From Synchiropus splendidus (Eukaryota > Chordata > Actinopteri > Syngnathiformes > Callionymidae): DNA of 64,000 bases. Shown here one piece after another: positions 9,446 to 19,600 of this stretch (position 1 is the first letter of the stretch; every line of letters starts with the position of its first letter). Below the pieces are notes generated by a model. That model saw nothing but the letters and a program-made list of their open reading frames with translations, did no database searches and was not told the origin of the DNA. The stretch is taken from contig NC_071340.1 of NCBI RefSeq assembly GCF_027744825.2, forward strand, positions 3,722,501 to 3,786,500, given 5' to 3'. The translations under genes and the position numbers were made by a program.

Positions 9446-10242
9446 CTAATGCTGAAAACTAAAGTATTTCTTTCTTTTGTTTTATCCTTGTTCACTCAAC
9501 TTTATTTTCTGAAAACTAAAAGTATTTCTTTCTTTTGTTCTATTCTGAAAACTAAAAATATTTCTCAAACAAGTACAAATTATCTGTTGAAACGCATTTT
9601 GAAAAATGGTGCATGAGTTGGGTAGCTGCGTCGTTTGAACTATTAGTGAAGACTAAGAAGTGTTTTCTTTCTACTGTTTTATCTTTAAGAAATATTTCAA
9701 GAATGAAAAACTTCTTCATAAGATGTTAAATAACTTCTAAAATGTTTAAACCCGAAATAATATTGTAGCTACTAATGTGTTTTGATTATTTAGCCTGCAA
9801 TGCAGAAACAGTTCAAACATTGACTAATGCTGAAAACTAAAAGTATTTCTTTCTTTTGTTTTATCCTTGTTCACTCAACCTTATTTTCTGAAAACTAAAA
9901 GTATTTCTTTCTTTTGTTCTATTCTGAAAACTAAAAGTATTTCTCAAACAAGTACAAATTATCTGTTTAAACGCATTTTGAAAAATGGTGCATGAGTTGG
10001 GTAGCTGCGTCGTTTGAACTATTAGTGAAGACTAAGAAGTGTTTTCTTTCTACTGTTTTATCTTTAAGAAATATTTCAAGAATGAAAAACTTCTTCATAA
10101 GATGTTAAATAACTTCTAAAATGTTTAAACCCGAAATAATATTGTAGCTACTAATGTGTTTTGATTATTTAGCCTGCAATGCAGAAACAGTTCAAACATT
10201 GACTAATGCTGAAAACTAAAAGTATTTCTTTCTTTTTGTTTT
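9446..10242. repeat. 378-bp direct duplication with partial third copy
   Basis: Copies span 9446-9823 and 9824-10202, and a partial third starts at 10203. Each copy has short internal repeats of a CTGAAAACTAAAAG-type element followed by a T/C-rich tract. The start (9417-9480) and middle (9611-9680) of the first copy also resemble each other, suggesting an older half-unit of about 195 bp. No coding frame is supported. Confidence 0.9.
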
Positions 10243-10390
10243 ACCCCTTTTTTTTTACCCACACCCCTAAGGTAATCCTCCCGGTGTCTCATCACACACC
10301 CACCCTCCCGCTGACCCTGCCTGACCCTTGCGTCTGTGAGGATGTAGCTGACCCCCACCCCCTGCATCACACAAGGGTGAAGCTACCCCT

Positions 10391-10475
10391 TGGACCTTCA
10401 TTATTTTAATTTCCTGTTGATATAAAAATGGGGAGGGTAATTATTTTAATTTCTTTTTGATATAAAAAGGGGTGG
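10391..10475. repeat. Two-copy repeat of about 41 bp
   Basis: Two adjacent copies of an ATTATTTTAATTTC...GATATAAAAA block are each followed by a G-rich run (GGGGAGGG, GGGGTGGGG). Further G-runs follow to about 10520, opposite C-rich runs at 10259-10390. Confidence 0.75.
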
Positions 10476-12805
10476 GGTTTATTACTTCCGGAAGGGGAGG
10501 GTTTTATTACTCCCGGGGGACCATCAATCATACAGATTTGACATATAGTGGTCTCCTTCATCTCTCTGTCTATTTATAGAATCCCAAATCAAAAAATGCA
10601 GAGGAAAACATGAACTCAACGGCAGATGGTTCCTGTGAGCATGTTTACAAATCAGGTTTCAGCACAGTCTGAGGTGCAAGAGAGACAAGGTTTCCCACCT
10701 CCCTGCCTGTTACCATCTGCAGCTCTCTGTACTCTCTGGGCACCGAGCGAGCAACACGCGCCAAAACTGCACACATTAAAAACGCAGCTCAAGATTGCAT
10801 GACGCTTATTGACTCAGTGCTTGAAACAGACCCAACTCAAAGGAGGTTTCAGAACACAGTGATGGGCCCTGGTATGTTGTGTTTCATTTGAACGAAACAG
10901 TAAATAGAGCCGTGCTTGTTGTTCAGTATAAAATAAGGAAAGACAGTCCCCACGAAGTGGATTCAAGATCATTGCCATTGCAATCACACACACAGTCAAA
11001 GAGCCTCTGGGAGGAGGAAATGCTTTTCTGCGAGATTTCACTAAATAGCTTCACGATTGCTTTCATTGCTACTTCCTGCCACTGCATATGTTTGATTTCC
11101 CTTAAGTTTCTCAGATAAATGTCTCATAAATGTCACAAGATGCAGATCAGTCAATTCAGTCAATAGAAGCTGTGAAATCCTACAGTATATTAACTTCCTG
11201 TCCACTTTTCCATGACCACCTGAACTTACTCCCAGGTTGTCCCACGACTTTTGACTTCCATACTTAGCAAAGATGACCACACAAAAATGCTACACTGATT
11301 CGACATTAGCATCATGAATAATAACCGTTTTATAGCACAGTACCCTTGTAATGCTCTTTCGTGGCAACAGCTCTTACACTTCTGTGTTCTCATAACTACG
11401 ATCTACATATGTCTGTTATTAGCATTATCATTAGCATATTATAAACAGAATGTATAAACAAGGAAACCAAAGGGAAACTGTAAATTATGCACTAATAAAA
11501 CATGTTTTTTTATTATACATTATTACATATACATTATTATTACATATTTAAGTACATTATAACGGGTGATTCTTAATGTTCTGTACGTTATAAATATTGG
11601 AGGGTCTTCATAAGAGGTATTATGGAAACCACTTGGGCATTAAGTCTTTAGCAGAGTCACACAGAGCTCATCTCTAGGGTTTAAAGGCATCATGCATAAC
11701 AATAGTGAATTATTATTCATGTTTTCAGGATATAGGGTCAAAAATGAGAAAAGCATATGTCATCCAATTAAAAGGGGTAGGCTTCAAGAACCTGCACTTT
11801 GATTTAAAGAATCTTGTTTTAAATCTCTCTGCGTTCATGTGGCTGCACATTTCAATCCTTGATATGTAATGCATATGGCAGAATTGACAATAAATCCTCT
11901 ACCTTTACCTTCACGCACGACTCTAGTCAAATCTGACCTTCAGAGGTGGAGAAATTTAAAAAGAAAAAAAAAAAATCATTGATAAACTACAGCAAGTGAT
12001 TTTGTTTGGAGTGGGAAGTCTCCTCGGGTCAGCAGATCGTTACTCCATAAGTGTAAATTCAAAACAGTTTTATTATTGAGCCTCTTATATTCATAAAATC
12101 TGCTGTCTTACTGATGTTTACCTTAGTCCAAACTGGAAATGTTTTCATGCTCATCCTCTATTAATGCTCCAGTATATTCCTCACTGCCTATGAAAAGACC
12201 TACCAATGTCAAGAATCCCAAGGTTACGTTCCATGCTATTAAAGTTTGCTCCCAATTTCAGAAGCGCTGTAAATATAATTCAGCCACTCAGAATTCTGGC
12301 CCAAAAAGAGAATCGTGTGTTTCCTCCCTCTTACTTGGAGAAATGCTTGTCACGCTCGTACAATAGTCTCTCAAAACAATATCAAATCATATATTTTGTC
12401 TAAAATAAATAAAAAAATAAAAACTTTCACAGGTTTCCTTCTCTACCTCCTGACTCAGCAACAATCTACTCAGCCCTAGAAGAGAATTGTTTCTGAAATA
12501 TATTAATGAGATTGAGGTCAAAAACGAGAGGAGCATACAACAGGGAATCAGGTTTTCAAATAGATGAAAGTTGGTGGGAGAAAACGGTCACTGAATTTCA
12601 GTAAGTTACATCATGCGCATGCCCGATCCTTATTCATTTCAAGGTCATATGTGGGGTCCCCTTCAGCAAAGATAAAAATAAACATTTCAATATTACTATT
12701 AATAGCTATGGGAGAAGGAAAACACGCCTAAAATTTCCCTTTATGCCTTTACCATCAATAAAATTTGTCAAACGCCTTGTTTTTCTGCGCTTAAATTGGC
12801 CGCAG
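10476..12805. other. No supported gene
   Basis: AT-rich sequence with short unlinked ORFs (longest about 80 codons) and no splice-consistent or family-like reading that I can see. It contains an A-rich run at 11959-11976 and TA-rich stretches near 11500-11560. Confidence 0.6.
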
Positions 12806-12950
12806 ATACAAAGATGGTGACGTGTGATCCAGTTACACCTGATTCAGCTGGACACTGGCAGTGCATCTCCATTCACAGAAACACTGCTGTGACATCAAAT
12901 ATGAGCTGGACAGTGAGGCAGCTGCCAGGACAGCAACTCCAGCTGGACGG
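12806..12950 (+). CDS. Possible orphan exon, Ig-superfamily-like
   Basis: A 145-bp open segment lies between an acceptor-like GGCCGCAG and a strong donor (GACGG|GTGAGA at 12951). Read from base 3 it is open throughout and contains CDPVTPDSAGHWQC, which resembles the Asp-x-Gly/Ala-x-Tyr/Trp-x-Cys pattern near the second cysteine of Ig domains, followed by a Trp-containing polar tail. No neighbouring exons were found, so it may be a lone exon of a larger gene or a remnant. The Ig assignment is inference from one motif. Confidence 0.35.
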
Positions 12951-13216
12951 GTGAGATGTTTCTCCAAGGAAGTTATCGCTAAATTATTAATTATCCTGGC
13001 TCAGCATCGACCAAATGACCTGCTGATGATTGTCTAAATGCATCCACCAGTGCGTATGTTGGATGCGTTTATTCAGCAAGCTACAGTCAAGTTTAAAGGG
13101 CGTTTCTTTTCTCTTGTTTTTATTAAATGCAGTAATTTCAAGTGACGGTGCAAGCAAGCCGAGGTCAAGCACCAGCATGTTAGTGACGTGCAGGTGCAAA
13201 AGACGATGTGATTCAA
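12951..13216. other. Gap between orphan exon and viral-like block
   Basis: I see no gene. An acceptor-like pyrimidine tract ends in AAATGCAG at 13131, followed by stop-containing sequence. Confidence 0.4.
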
Positions 13217-13582
13217 ATGTTAGGATCAGGACGTTGGTCCTTCAGGGCCATCCATAAAGTATCAACAGGAGTCACAGGTGAAGAAGAAGAAGATTTCGTC
13301 CTGGAGTATATTAATTCCGATTGTGGTGTTTTTCGTACTCTGTTAACCATACCGATGGATGCTTGGAGTGAGACAATCCAGGAGATTTCTCCAAAAATCG
13401 ACGGTCTCTTCTACCATAGCCGCTTATGGAATGATGCCCTTGTGTTGAAAAAAGCACTGGCCTTTTAGGACCGCCCCACCCTGGACCGCCTACTTGTTGA
13501 TGGCTGTTATAAAGAGGATTTTTTCCAGAGCAACACCATGCAGACGTACCTGTTGGAACAAGACCGTCCAAGACAACGATGA
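13217..13582 (+). pseudogene. Hypothetical ORF with in-frame TAG, Polinton-like block
   Basis: An ATG at 13217 opens a frame with an acidic run (GEEEEDF) and continues to TAG at 13466. The same frame is open again for 37 codons to TGA at 13580, giving about 121 codons if the TAG is ignored. I do not recognise the protein. The final TGA overlaps the ATG of the next ORF as ATGA (13579-13582). The internal stop suggests decay, although a spliced or read-through form cannot be excluded. Placement in the element is by neighbourhood. Confidence 0.4.
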
Positions 13583-14517
13583 GGCCAGAAGGTGTTCCGA
13601 GACGTATCGTCACTACCTTCCTCGGAGCTGCTACAGGCGGCCCCGGGTACGGGATGAACAACTCCTCGCCGTCACCTCTACATCCTGCGGTAGAACACGT
13701 TGCGGCTGACGGTCATAAGTACGAGGGTTCTAACAACGACACGACAGACGGAGCCCGTCCTTCATTGGACGTCAAAGACGACACAGACGACTCTGTTGCA
13801 ACTGAAATGCAAGATGTGGATGACGAGGAGGAACCTGTAGGGAAGGCAGCAACCGCCTGCCCCGGGAACGAAACTGTCGACGTGCATCCGCCTGCTTTAT
13901 CCACTGCTTCTCAAGACCAAGAACCAGCAGCTAATGATGACACGGATGGATGGATAAGCGGTTTCTTCTTGAAAGCTTTAAAGACAGTTGTATTTCATCT
14001 ACTAGGTAAAACCATACGCAGGTATTGGAGGGAGATCTGCTACGGTTGCCAAGTAGACCATCCCAGCCAACTACAACACAGCTGTCTTGAAGAGATGGAG
14101 GATGATTTCTACCGCCTTAATTTCCACCCGTTGATGAAGAGACTCTGTAACAAGAACTTTCTGCCTGCTGTACAACACTACTTGACCCTGAATGACGTAC
14201 AACCGGGGAAAATGAGAACGAAGGCTACGGCTGAGACAGTCTTGCTCGAAATGAGGTGTCGAAAATCAACTGTCTGGAATGAATACATCAAACATGAGCC
14301 TGAGGATCTTCTAATTGAACGTCTGGAATCAGCAAGTAGAATCTGGAATAGAACGCCGGGCCTGGGCGAAACACGAGATTCCCTCGTATGTGATGTTTAT
14401 TTTTTTTTACTCTTTTACTGTCTTTGTATAACATTACGTTTGAATCCTTACATAACCTGTGGAATAAAAAACATTAAGAAGTATATTTGGATCTCAGCTC
14501 ATTCATTTCTCGTTTAA
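13579..14517 (+). CDS. Polinton/adintovirus-block ORF with C-C-H-H-C motif
   Basis: The 312-codon ORF starts at ATG 13579. Residues about 50-125 are acidic and low-complexity. Residues 125-250 look folded: a hydrophobic/basic helix-like stretch, then CYGCQVDHPSQLQHSCL (C154, C157, H161, H167, C169), a spacing that could bind zinc, then a Trp/His/Asn-rich segment. Residues past about 268 turn hydrophobic just after a GTATGT donor-like site at 14386, so the true product may end or splice there. My recollection is that Cys/His proteins of this sort occur beside integrase in fish Polinton-like elements; that is family knowledge held with moderate confidence. The molecular role is unknown. Intact over its length, unlike its neighbours. 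Confidence 0.5.
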   Translation: MRPEGVPRRIVTTFLGAATGGPGYGMNNSSPSPLHPAVEHVAADGHKYEGSNNDTTDGARPSLDVKDDTDDSVATEMQDVDDEEEPVGKAATACPGNETVDVHPPALSTASQDQEPAANDDTDGWISGFFLKALKTVVFHLLGKTIRRYWREICYGCQVDHPSQLQHSCLEEMEDDFYRLNFHPLMKRLCNKNFLPAVQHYLTLNDVQPGKMRTKATAETVLLEMRCRKSTVWNEYIKHEPEDLLIERLESASRIWNRTPGLGETRDSLVCDVYFFLLFYCLCITLRLNPYITCGIKNIKKYIWISAHSFLV

Positions 14518-14610
14518 CATGACGGTGAAACACATCATTAAAAGAGTTTATTAATCCTCTTCACCCCGGGACCTCTGGAGGTGTGAGTCGCCTTCGTCCA
14601 GGGGTGCAGG
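14518..14610. other. Spacer before integrase
   Basis: A short AT-rich then CT-rich spacer. It could be the 3' end of an intron, because an acceptor-like GGGGTGCAG lies at 14602-14610, directly before the integrase frame. Confidence 0.35.
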
Positions 14611-15586
14611 TTGAGACTGGAAAACCAGTCAGTTCTAAATCTATTAAAGATTTTTTTATCAAAACAGGATGCCTACACCCTGCATAAACCAGCCAGAGTA
14701 AACTTTCCGAGATACAGAGTATTTGTTCACAGGCCTCTTCAACAATTCCAGGCCGACCTATGCGACATGCAGGCGTTGGCTAGATATAACGACGATCAAA
14801 ATTACTTGTTGACCGTTATAGATGTATTTTCAAAGAGGGCCTATGTACGCGTTTTAAAAAGAAAGACTCCGATCGAGAGAATGAAGGCGTTCAAAACAGT
14901 GCTGGAGGAGTGCGGGACGCCTGCAAAGCTACAGACGGATGATGGGAAAGATTTTTTTAACAAGAGTTTCAGGGCTTTGATGGAAAGGAAGGGTATTAAT
15001 CATTTTTCAACAGCGAGTGACGTTAAGGCCTCTGTGGTTGAGAGATTTAACCTCACTCTTAAAAGTCGGATGTGGAGATATTTCACGGCTAAAAACACAT
15101 TACGTTACATCGAGGTTTTACAGGATCTAGTAAAGAGTTATAATCACAGCTATCACAGCAGTATAAAAATGACACCGATGGAAGTAACTAAAGAAAATAC
15201 TCTGCAATTTTTACATTAGACCATCGAAAGATCTGCAGAAGGCAAAATTTAAGGAGGGCGATCATGTTAGGATATCAAAACTACGAGGTGTATTTGACAA
15301 AAAGTATGAGCAGAGTTTTACAGATGAGATATTTACGATAACTGAATGTATTCATCGCACCCCGCCTGTGTATAAATTGAAAGATTTCGACGGCGAGACC
15401 ATCCAGGGGTCATTTTATGATCAAGAATTACAAAAAGTACAACTCGTAAAGGATAAAGTATTTCACGTTGAAAAGATTCTCATGGAACGCTGCGTTAAAG
15501 GAGAGAGGCAGGTCTTTGTCCAGTGGAAGAACTGGCCTGAAAAATTCAACAGCTGGGTAAAAGCTTCGGATATAAAAAATATATAA
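14611..15586 (+). pseudogene. Polinton/adintovirus-type integrase with chromodomain, frameshifted
   Basis: The first frame (14611-15219) has no ATG at its start and encodes a DDE/rve integrase core: Asp in QADLCD (about residue 49), Asp in QTDDGKDF (110) and Glu in VVERFN (144). A Lys-Gln-Asp-Ala-Tyr-Thr-Leu-His segment before the core is typical of Polinton integrases. The frame stops at TAG 15217. A second frame, offset by one base, is open from before 15203 to 15586 and carries the expected C-terminal part: a basic SH3-like region, then a chromodomain (about 15468-15583) with the aromatic positions in FVQWKNWPEKFNSWV. A single-base indel near 15200-15217 therefore splits one gene in two. 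Integrases of this family insert the element; the chromodomain is thought to bind histone tails. Probably non-functional unless frameshifting occurs. Confidence 0.8.
15580..15586 (+). promoter_or_regulatory. TATATAA upstream of penton-like ORF
   Basis: TATATAA includes the chromodomain stop codon and lies 34 bp before the penton ATG. The same heptamer precedes the next ORF (16571-16577). A promoter role is inference. Confidence 0.35.
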
Positions 15587-15620
15587 GAAGGTCCTTCTTT
15601 ACACCAGGCATCATATCACC

Positions 15621-16562
15621 ATGTACGACTCAAAGAACGCAGGCTTCTATGTGACTTTACCATCAAACGCCAGCGCAAATGTTTTTAAAGACAACTCCAT
15701 TGGTACTTTCCGCGTTGATTTAGCACAACATATCGATTTAAACGGAAAATGGGAGGTCGCTTTGACGGAGATTACATACCCTCACACGTGGCATAATATT
15801 CCAGAGGATACAGCATCATTTTCCTGGAAACCGAACCATAGAGTACTTGATTCCAACACAAACACGGCTCCCCCTAGAGGATCAGATTCGGAGGCTAACA
15901 CAACACGACGGTATAAAGATGAATTTCATAGAGCCATGGCTCGTCTTAGGGCTCCAGATCCCGATGCCAGCGCCTCTGCTCAGAGGAAAAAAGACGAATC
16001 ACGAGGGGTTGATCGACATTTCAAAACGGCGGGAACAGATATTTCCAAACTGAAGTTTAAGGGAGGATATTACAGCTCTATTAATCAGATTACAACCGAG
16101 TTGGAGCAAACCTTTAAAAAAACCAATAACGACATACGCTTCCTGTTTAACAGTGCACGGCAAAAAATTGATCTTCAAGGAGACGGGCAGAACCTAGTGC
16201 TTTTTAACTCGCCTTTGGCTTACATGCTAGGTGTAGAGCCTGGTAATTGGATAAATTTTTGCGACTACAGAGCGCCCCATCCAGTTGATTTAAAAGTGGG
16301 GTTTTACCATCTCTACTGTTACAGCGACGTTGTAAGACCGCAGCTTGTAGGGGATGCATATGCACCGCTTTTAAGAACTGTGGAAATGAAGGGTAGCTAC
16401 TCAGATATAATCACACAACATTTTAACCCTGCTTACTATTTACCGGTGGCCAAGAACCATATTGAAAATATTCAGATACAAATTAAATCGAATCTTAACA
16501 AACCCGTCAATTTTACCTTTGGAAAGGTCGTGGTGACTCTATACTTTAGACCTGTTACTTGA
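15621..16562 (+). CDS. Penton-like minor capsid protein (single jelly-roll), Polinton/adintovirus type
   Basis: The intact 313-codon ORF starts at ATG 15621, 34 bp after the chromodomain stop. The N-terminus FYVTLPSNAS, followed by GKWEVALTEITYPHTW, matches the conserved opening of the minor capsid (penton) proteins of Polintons and adintoviruses. Residues about 75-145 form a polar, Arg/Asp-rich stretch that looks like a surface loop. The C-terminal third is rich in beta-type hydrophobic patterns and ends in VTLYFRPV. The family forms capsid vertices together with a double jelly-roll major capsid protein, which is not in this window. It lies directly after integrase, with a TATATAA at 15580-15586 upstream. 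No stop or frameshift seen. Assigned from motifs only. Confidence 0.75.
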   Translation: MYDSKNAGFYVTLPSNASANVFKDNSIGTFRVDLAQHIDLNGKWEVALTEITYPHTWHNIPEDTASFSWKPNHRVLDSNTNTAPPRGSDSEANTTRRYKDEFHRAMARLRAPDPDASASAQRKKDESRGVDRHFKTAGTDISKLKFKGGYYSSINQITTELEQTFKKTNNDIRFLFNSARQKIDLQGDGQNLVLFNSPLAYMLGVEPGNWINFCDYRAPHPVDLKVGFYHLYCYSDVVRPQLVGDAYAPLLRTVEMKGSYSDIITQHFNPAYYLPVAKNHIENIQIQIKSNLNKPVNFTFGKVVVTLYFRPVT

Positions 16563-16570
16563 GAGGATAT

Positions 16571-16577
16571 TATATAA
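16571..16577 (+). promoter_or_regulatory. TATATAA upstream of truncated ORF
   Basis: This is the second TATATAA of the block, 13 bp before ATG 16591. It is shared in kind with the one before the penton ORF. Confidence 0.35.
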
Positions 16578-16590
16578 CCCTTGTATCGTC

Positions 16591-16635
16591 ATGTGGAAAT
16601 TCATTCACCATCACAACGCCGGAGAGAGATATTAG
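16591..16635 (+). pseudogene. ORF stub truncated at satellite junction
   Basis: ATG 16591 opens 14 codons (MWKFIHHHNAGERY) and ends in TAG exactly where 188-bp satellite sequence starts (about 16634). It has a TATATAA upstream and sits where another capsid-block gene would be expected, so it may be the first codons of a gene cut off by the satellite. It is too short to identify. Confidence 0.35.
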
Positions 16636-19600
16636 AATTTTTCAGATCCCACTATCGGAGAAAGGGTTTTTCTAGTAGTTGCACTTGAAATCTAAACTGT
16701 CTGAAGCGTTTTTTCAAAGTTATCAACATTTTTATGTTTGGCGTTCCGGAACCCACCTTATCTCAGGCTGAAAATGAGTTTCCTGCTTTGTGCCATAACT
16801 TTGCAGGGAAGCTTCAGACCATGAAATTTTAACCTCCCACTATAGCAGAAAGGGGTTTTCTAGTAGTTGCACATTAAATCTAAGCTGTCTAAAGTGTTTT
16901 TCCAAAGTTATCAACACTTTTATGTTTACCGTTCCGAAATCGACCTTATCTCAGGCTCAAAATGCGTTTTCTGCATTGTGCTATAACATTGCAGAGAAGC
17001 TTCTTAAAATTAAATTTTAACCTCCCACTATAGCACAAAGGGTCTTTCTCGCAGTTGCTCATCAAATCTCAGGTGTTTGAAGTGTTTTCCCAAAGTTATC
17101 AACATTTTTATGTTTGGCGTTCCGGAACCCACCTTATCTCAGGCTGAAAATGCGTTTTCTGCATTGTGCCATAACTTTGCAGAGAAGCTTCAGAAAATGA
17201 AAATTTCACCTCCCACTATAGCAGAAAGGGTCTTTCTAGTAGTTGCACATGAAATTTAAGCTGACTGAAGTGTTTTTCCAAAGTCATCAACATTTTTATG
17301 TTTGGCGTTCCGGAACAAACCTTATCTAAGGCTGAAAACTCGTTTTCTGCTTAGTGCCATAATTTGCTTGGAAGCTTCAGAACATGAATTTTTCACATTC
17401 CACTATAGCAAACAGAGTTTTTTTCTAGTATTTGCACATTAAATCGAAGCTGTCTGAAGTGTTTTTCCAAAGTTATCAACATTTTTATGTTTGGCGTTCC
17501 GAAACCCACCTTATCTCAGGCTGAAAAGCGTTTTTCTGCATTGTGCCATAACTTTGCAGGGAAGCTTCAGAACATGAAATTTTAACCTCCCACTATAGCA
17601 GAAAGGGTCTTTCTAGTCGTTGCACATCAAATCTAAGCTGTCTGAAGTGTTTCGTCAAAGTTATCACTATTTTTATGTTTGGCGTTTCCGGCACCGACCT
17701 TATCTCAGGCTGAAAACACGTTTTCTGCATTGTGCCATAACTTTGCAGGGAAGCTTCAGAACATGACATTTTTCCTTCCCACTATAGCAGAAAGGGTCTT
17801 TCTCGTAGTTGCACATTAAATCTAAGCTGTCTGAAGTGTTTTTCCAAAGTTATCAACATTTTTATGTTTGCCGTTCCGAAACCCACCTTATCTCAGGCTG
17901 AAAATGTGTTTCCTGCTTTGTGCCTTAACTTTGCAGGGAAGCCTCAGAACATGGAAATTTAACCTCCCACTATAGCAGAAAGGGTCTTTCTAGTAGTTGC
18001 ACATCAAATCTAAGCTGTATGAAGTGTTTTTCCTAAGTTATCAACACTTTCAAGTTTGCCGTTCCGAAATCGACCTTATCTCAGGCTCAAAATGCGTTTT
18101 CTGCTTTGTGCTATAACTTTGAAGAGAAGCTTCTTAACATTAAATTTTCACCTGCCACTGTCGCAGAAAGGGTCTTTCTAGTAGTTGCACATCAAATTTT
18201 AGCTGACTGAAGTGTTTTTCCAAAGTCATCAACATTTTTATGTTTGGCGTTCCGGAGCCCGCCTTATCTCAGGCTGAAAACACGTTTTCTGCATTTTGCA
18301 ATAACTTTGCTGGGAAGCTTCAGAACATGAATTTTTCAGATCCCACTATAGCAGAAAGGGTTTTTCTAGTAGTTGCACTTCAAATCCAACCTGTCTGAAG
18401 TGTTTTTTCAAAGTTATCAACATTTTTATGTTTGGCGTTCCGGAACCAACCTTATCTCAGGCTGAAAACGCGTTTTCTGCATTGTGCCAAAACTTTGCAG
18501 GGAAGCTTAAGAACATGAAATTTTCTCCTCACCCTATAGCAGAAAGGGTCTTTCTAGTAGTTGCACATCAAATCTATGCTGTCTGAAGTGTTTTTCCAAA
18601 GTTATCAACATTTTTATGTTTGGCGTTCCGGAACCAACCTTATGTCAGGCTGAAAACGCGTTTTCTGCATTGTGCCAAAACTCTGCAGTGAAGCTTCAGA
18701 ACATGAAATTTTAACCTCCCACTGTAGCAGAAATGGTCTTTCTAGTAGTTGCATATCAAATTTAAGCTGTCTGAAGTGTTTTTCCAAAGTTATCAACACT
18801 TTTATGTTTGGCGTTCCGGAACCCACCTTATCTCAGGCTGAAATCGCGTTTTAGGCATCGTGCCATAACTTTGCAGGGAAGCTTCAGAACATGGACTTTT
18901 CACCTCCCACTATATCAGAAAGGATCTTTCTAGTAGTTGCACATCAAATCTCAGCTGTCTGAAGTGTTTTTCCTAAGTTATCTACATTTTTATGGTTGCC
19001 GTTCCGGAATCGACCTTATCTCAGGCTGAAAACGTGTTTTACATATTGTGCCATAACTTTGCATAAAGCTTCAGAACAAGAAATTTTCACATCCCACTAT
19101 AGCAGAAAGGGTCTTTCTAGTAGTTGCACATCAAATCTAAGCTGTCTGAAGTGTTTTGTCAAAGTTATCAACATTTTTATGTTTGGCGTTCCGGAAATCA
19201 CCTTATCTCAGTCTGAAAACGTGTTTTCTGCATTGTGCCATAACTTTGCAGGGAAGCTTCAGAACATGAAATTTTCACCTCCCACAACAGGAGAAAGGGT
19301 CTTTCTAGTCGTTGCACATCAAATCTAAGCTGTCTGAAGTGTTTTTCAAAAGTTATCAACATTTTTATGTTTGGCGTTCTGGAATCGACTTTATCTCAGG
19401 CTGAAAATGCGTTTTACGCATTTTGCCATGACTTTGCAGGGAAGCTTCAGAACATGAAAATGTCACCTCACACTATAGCAGAAAGGGTCTTTCTAGTAGT
19501 TGCACATCAAATCTAAGCTGTCTGAAGTGTTTTTCCTGAGTTATCACCATTTTTATGTTTGGCGTTCCGGAATCGACCTTATCTCAGGCTGAAAACGCGT

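Noticed and set aside
10879..12403. Short ORFs at 10879-11118, 11041-11280, 12139-12366 and 12206-12403
   Set aside because: No domain, no splice logic and no repeat support; length is expected by chance in AT-rich sequence.
13311..13904. Minus-strand ORFs at 13311-13661 and 13713-13904
   Set aside because: They lie antisense to the Polinton-like ORFs and show no recognisable motif.
15847..16053. Plus-strand 68-codon ORF
   Set aside because: It lies inside the penton-like ORF in another frame.
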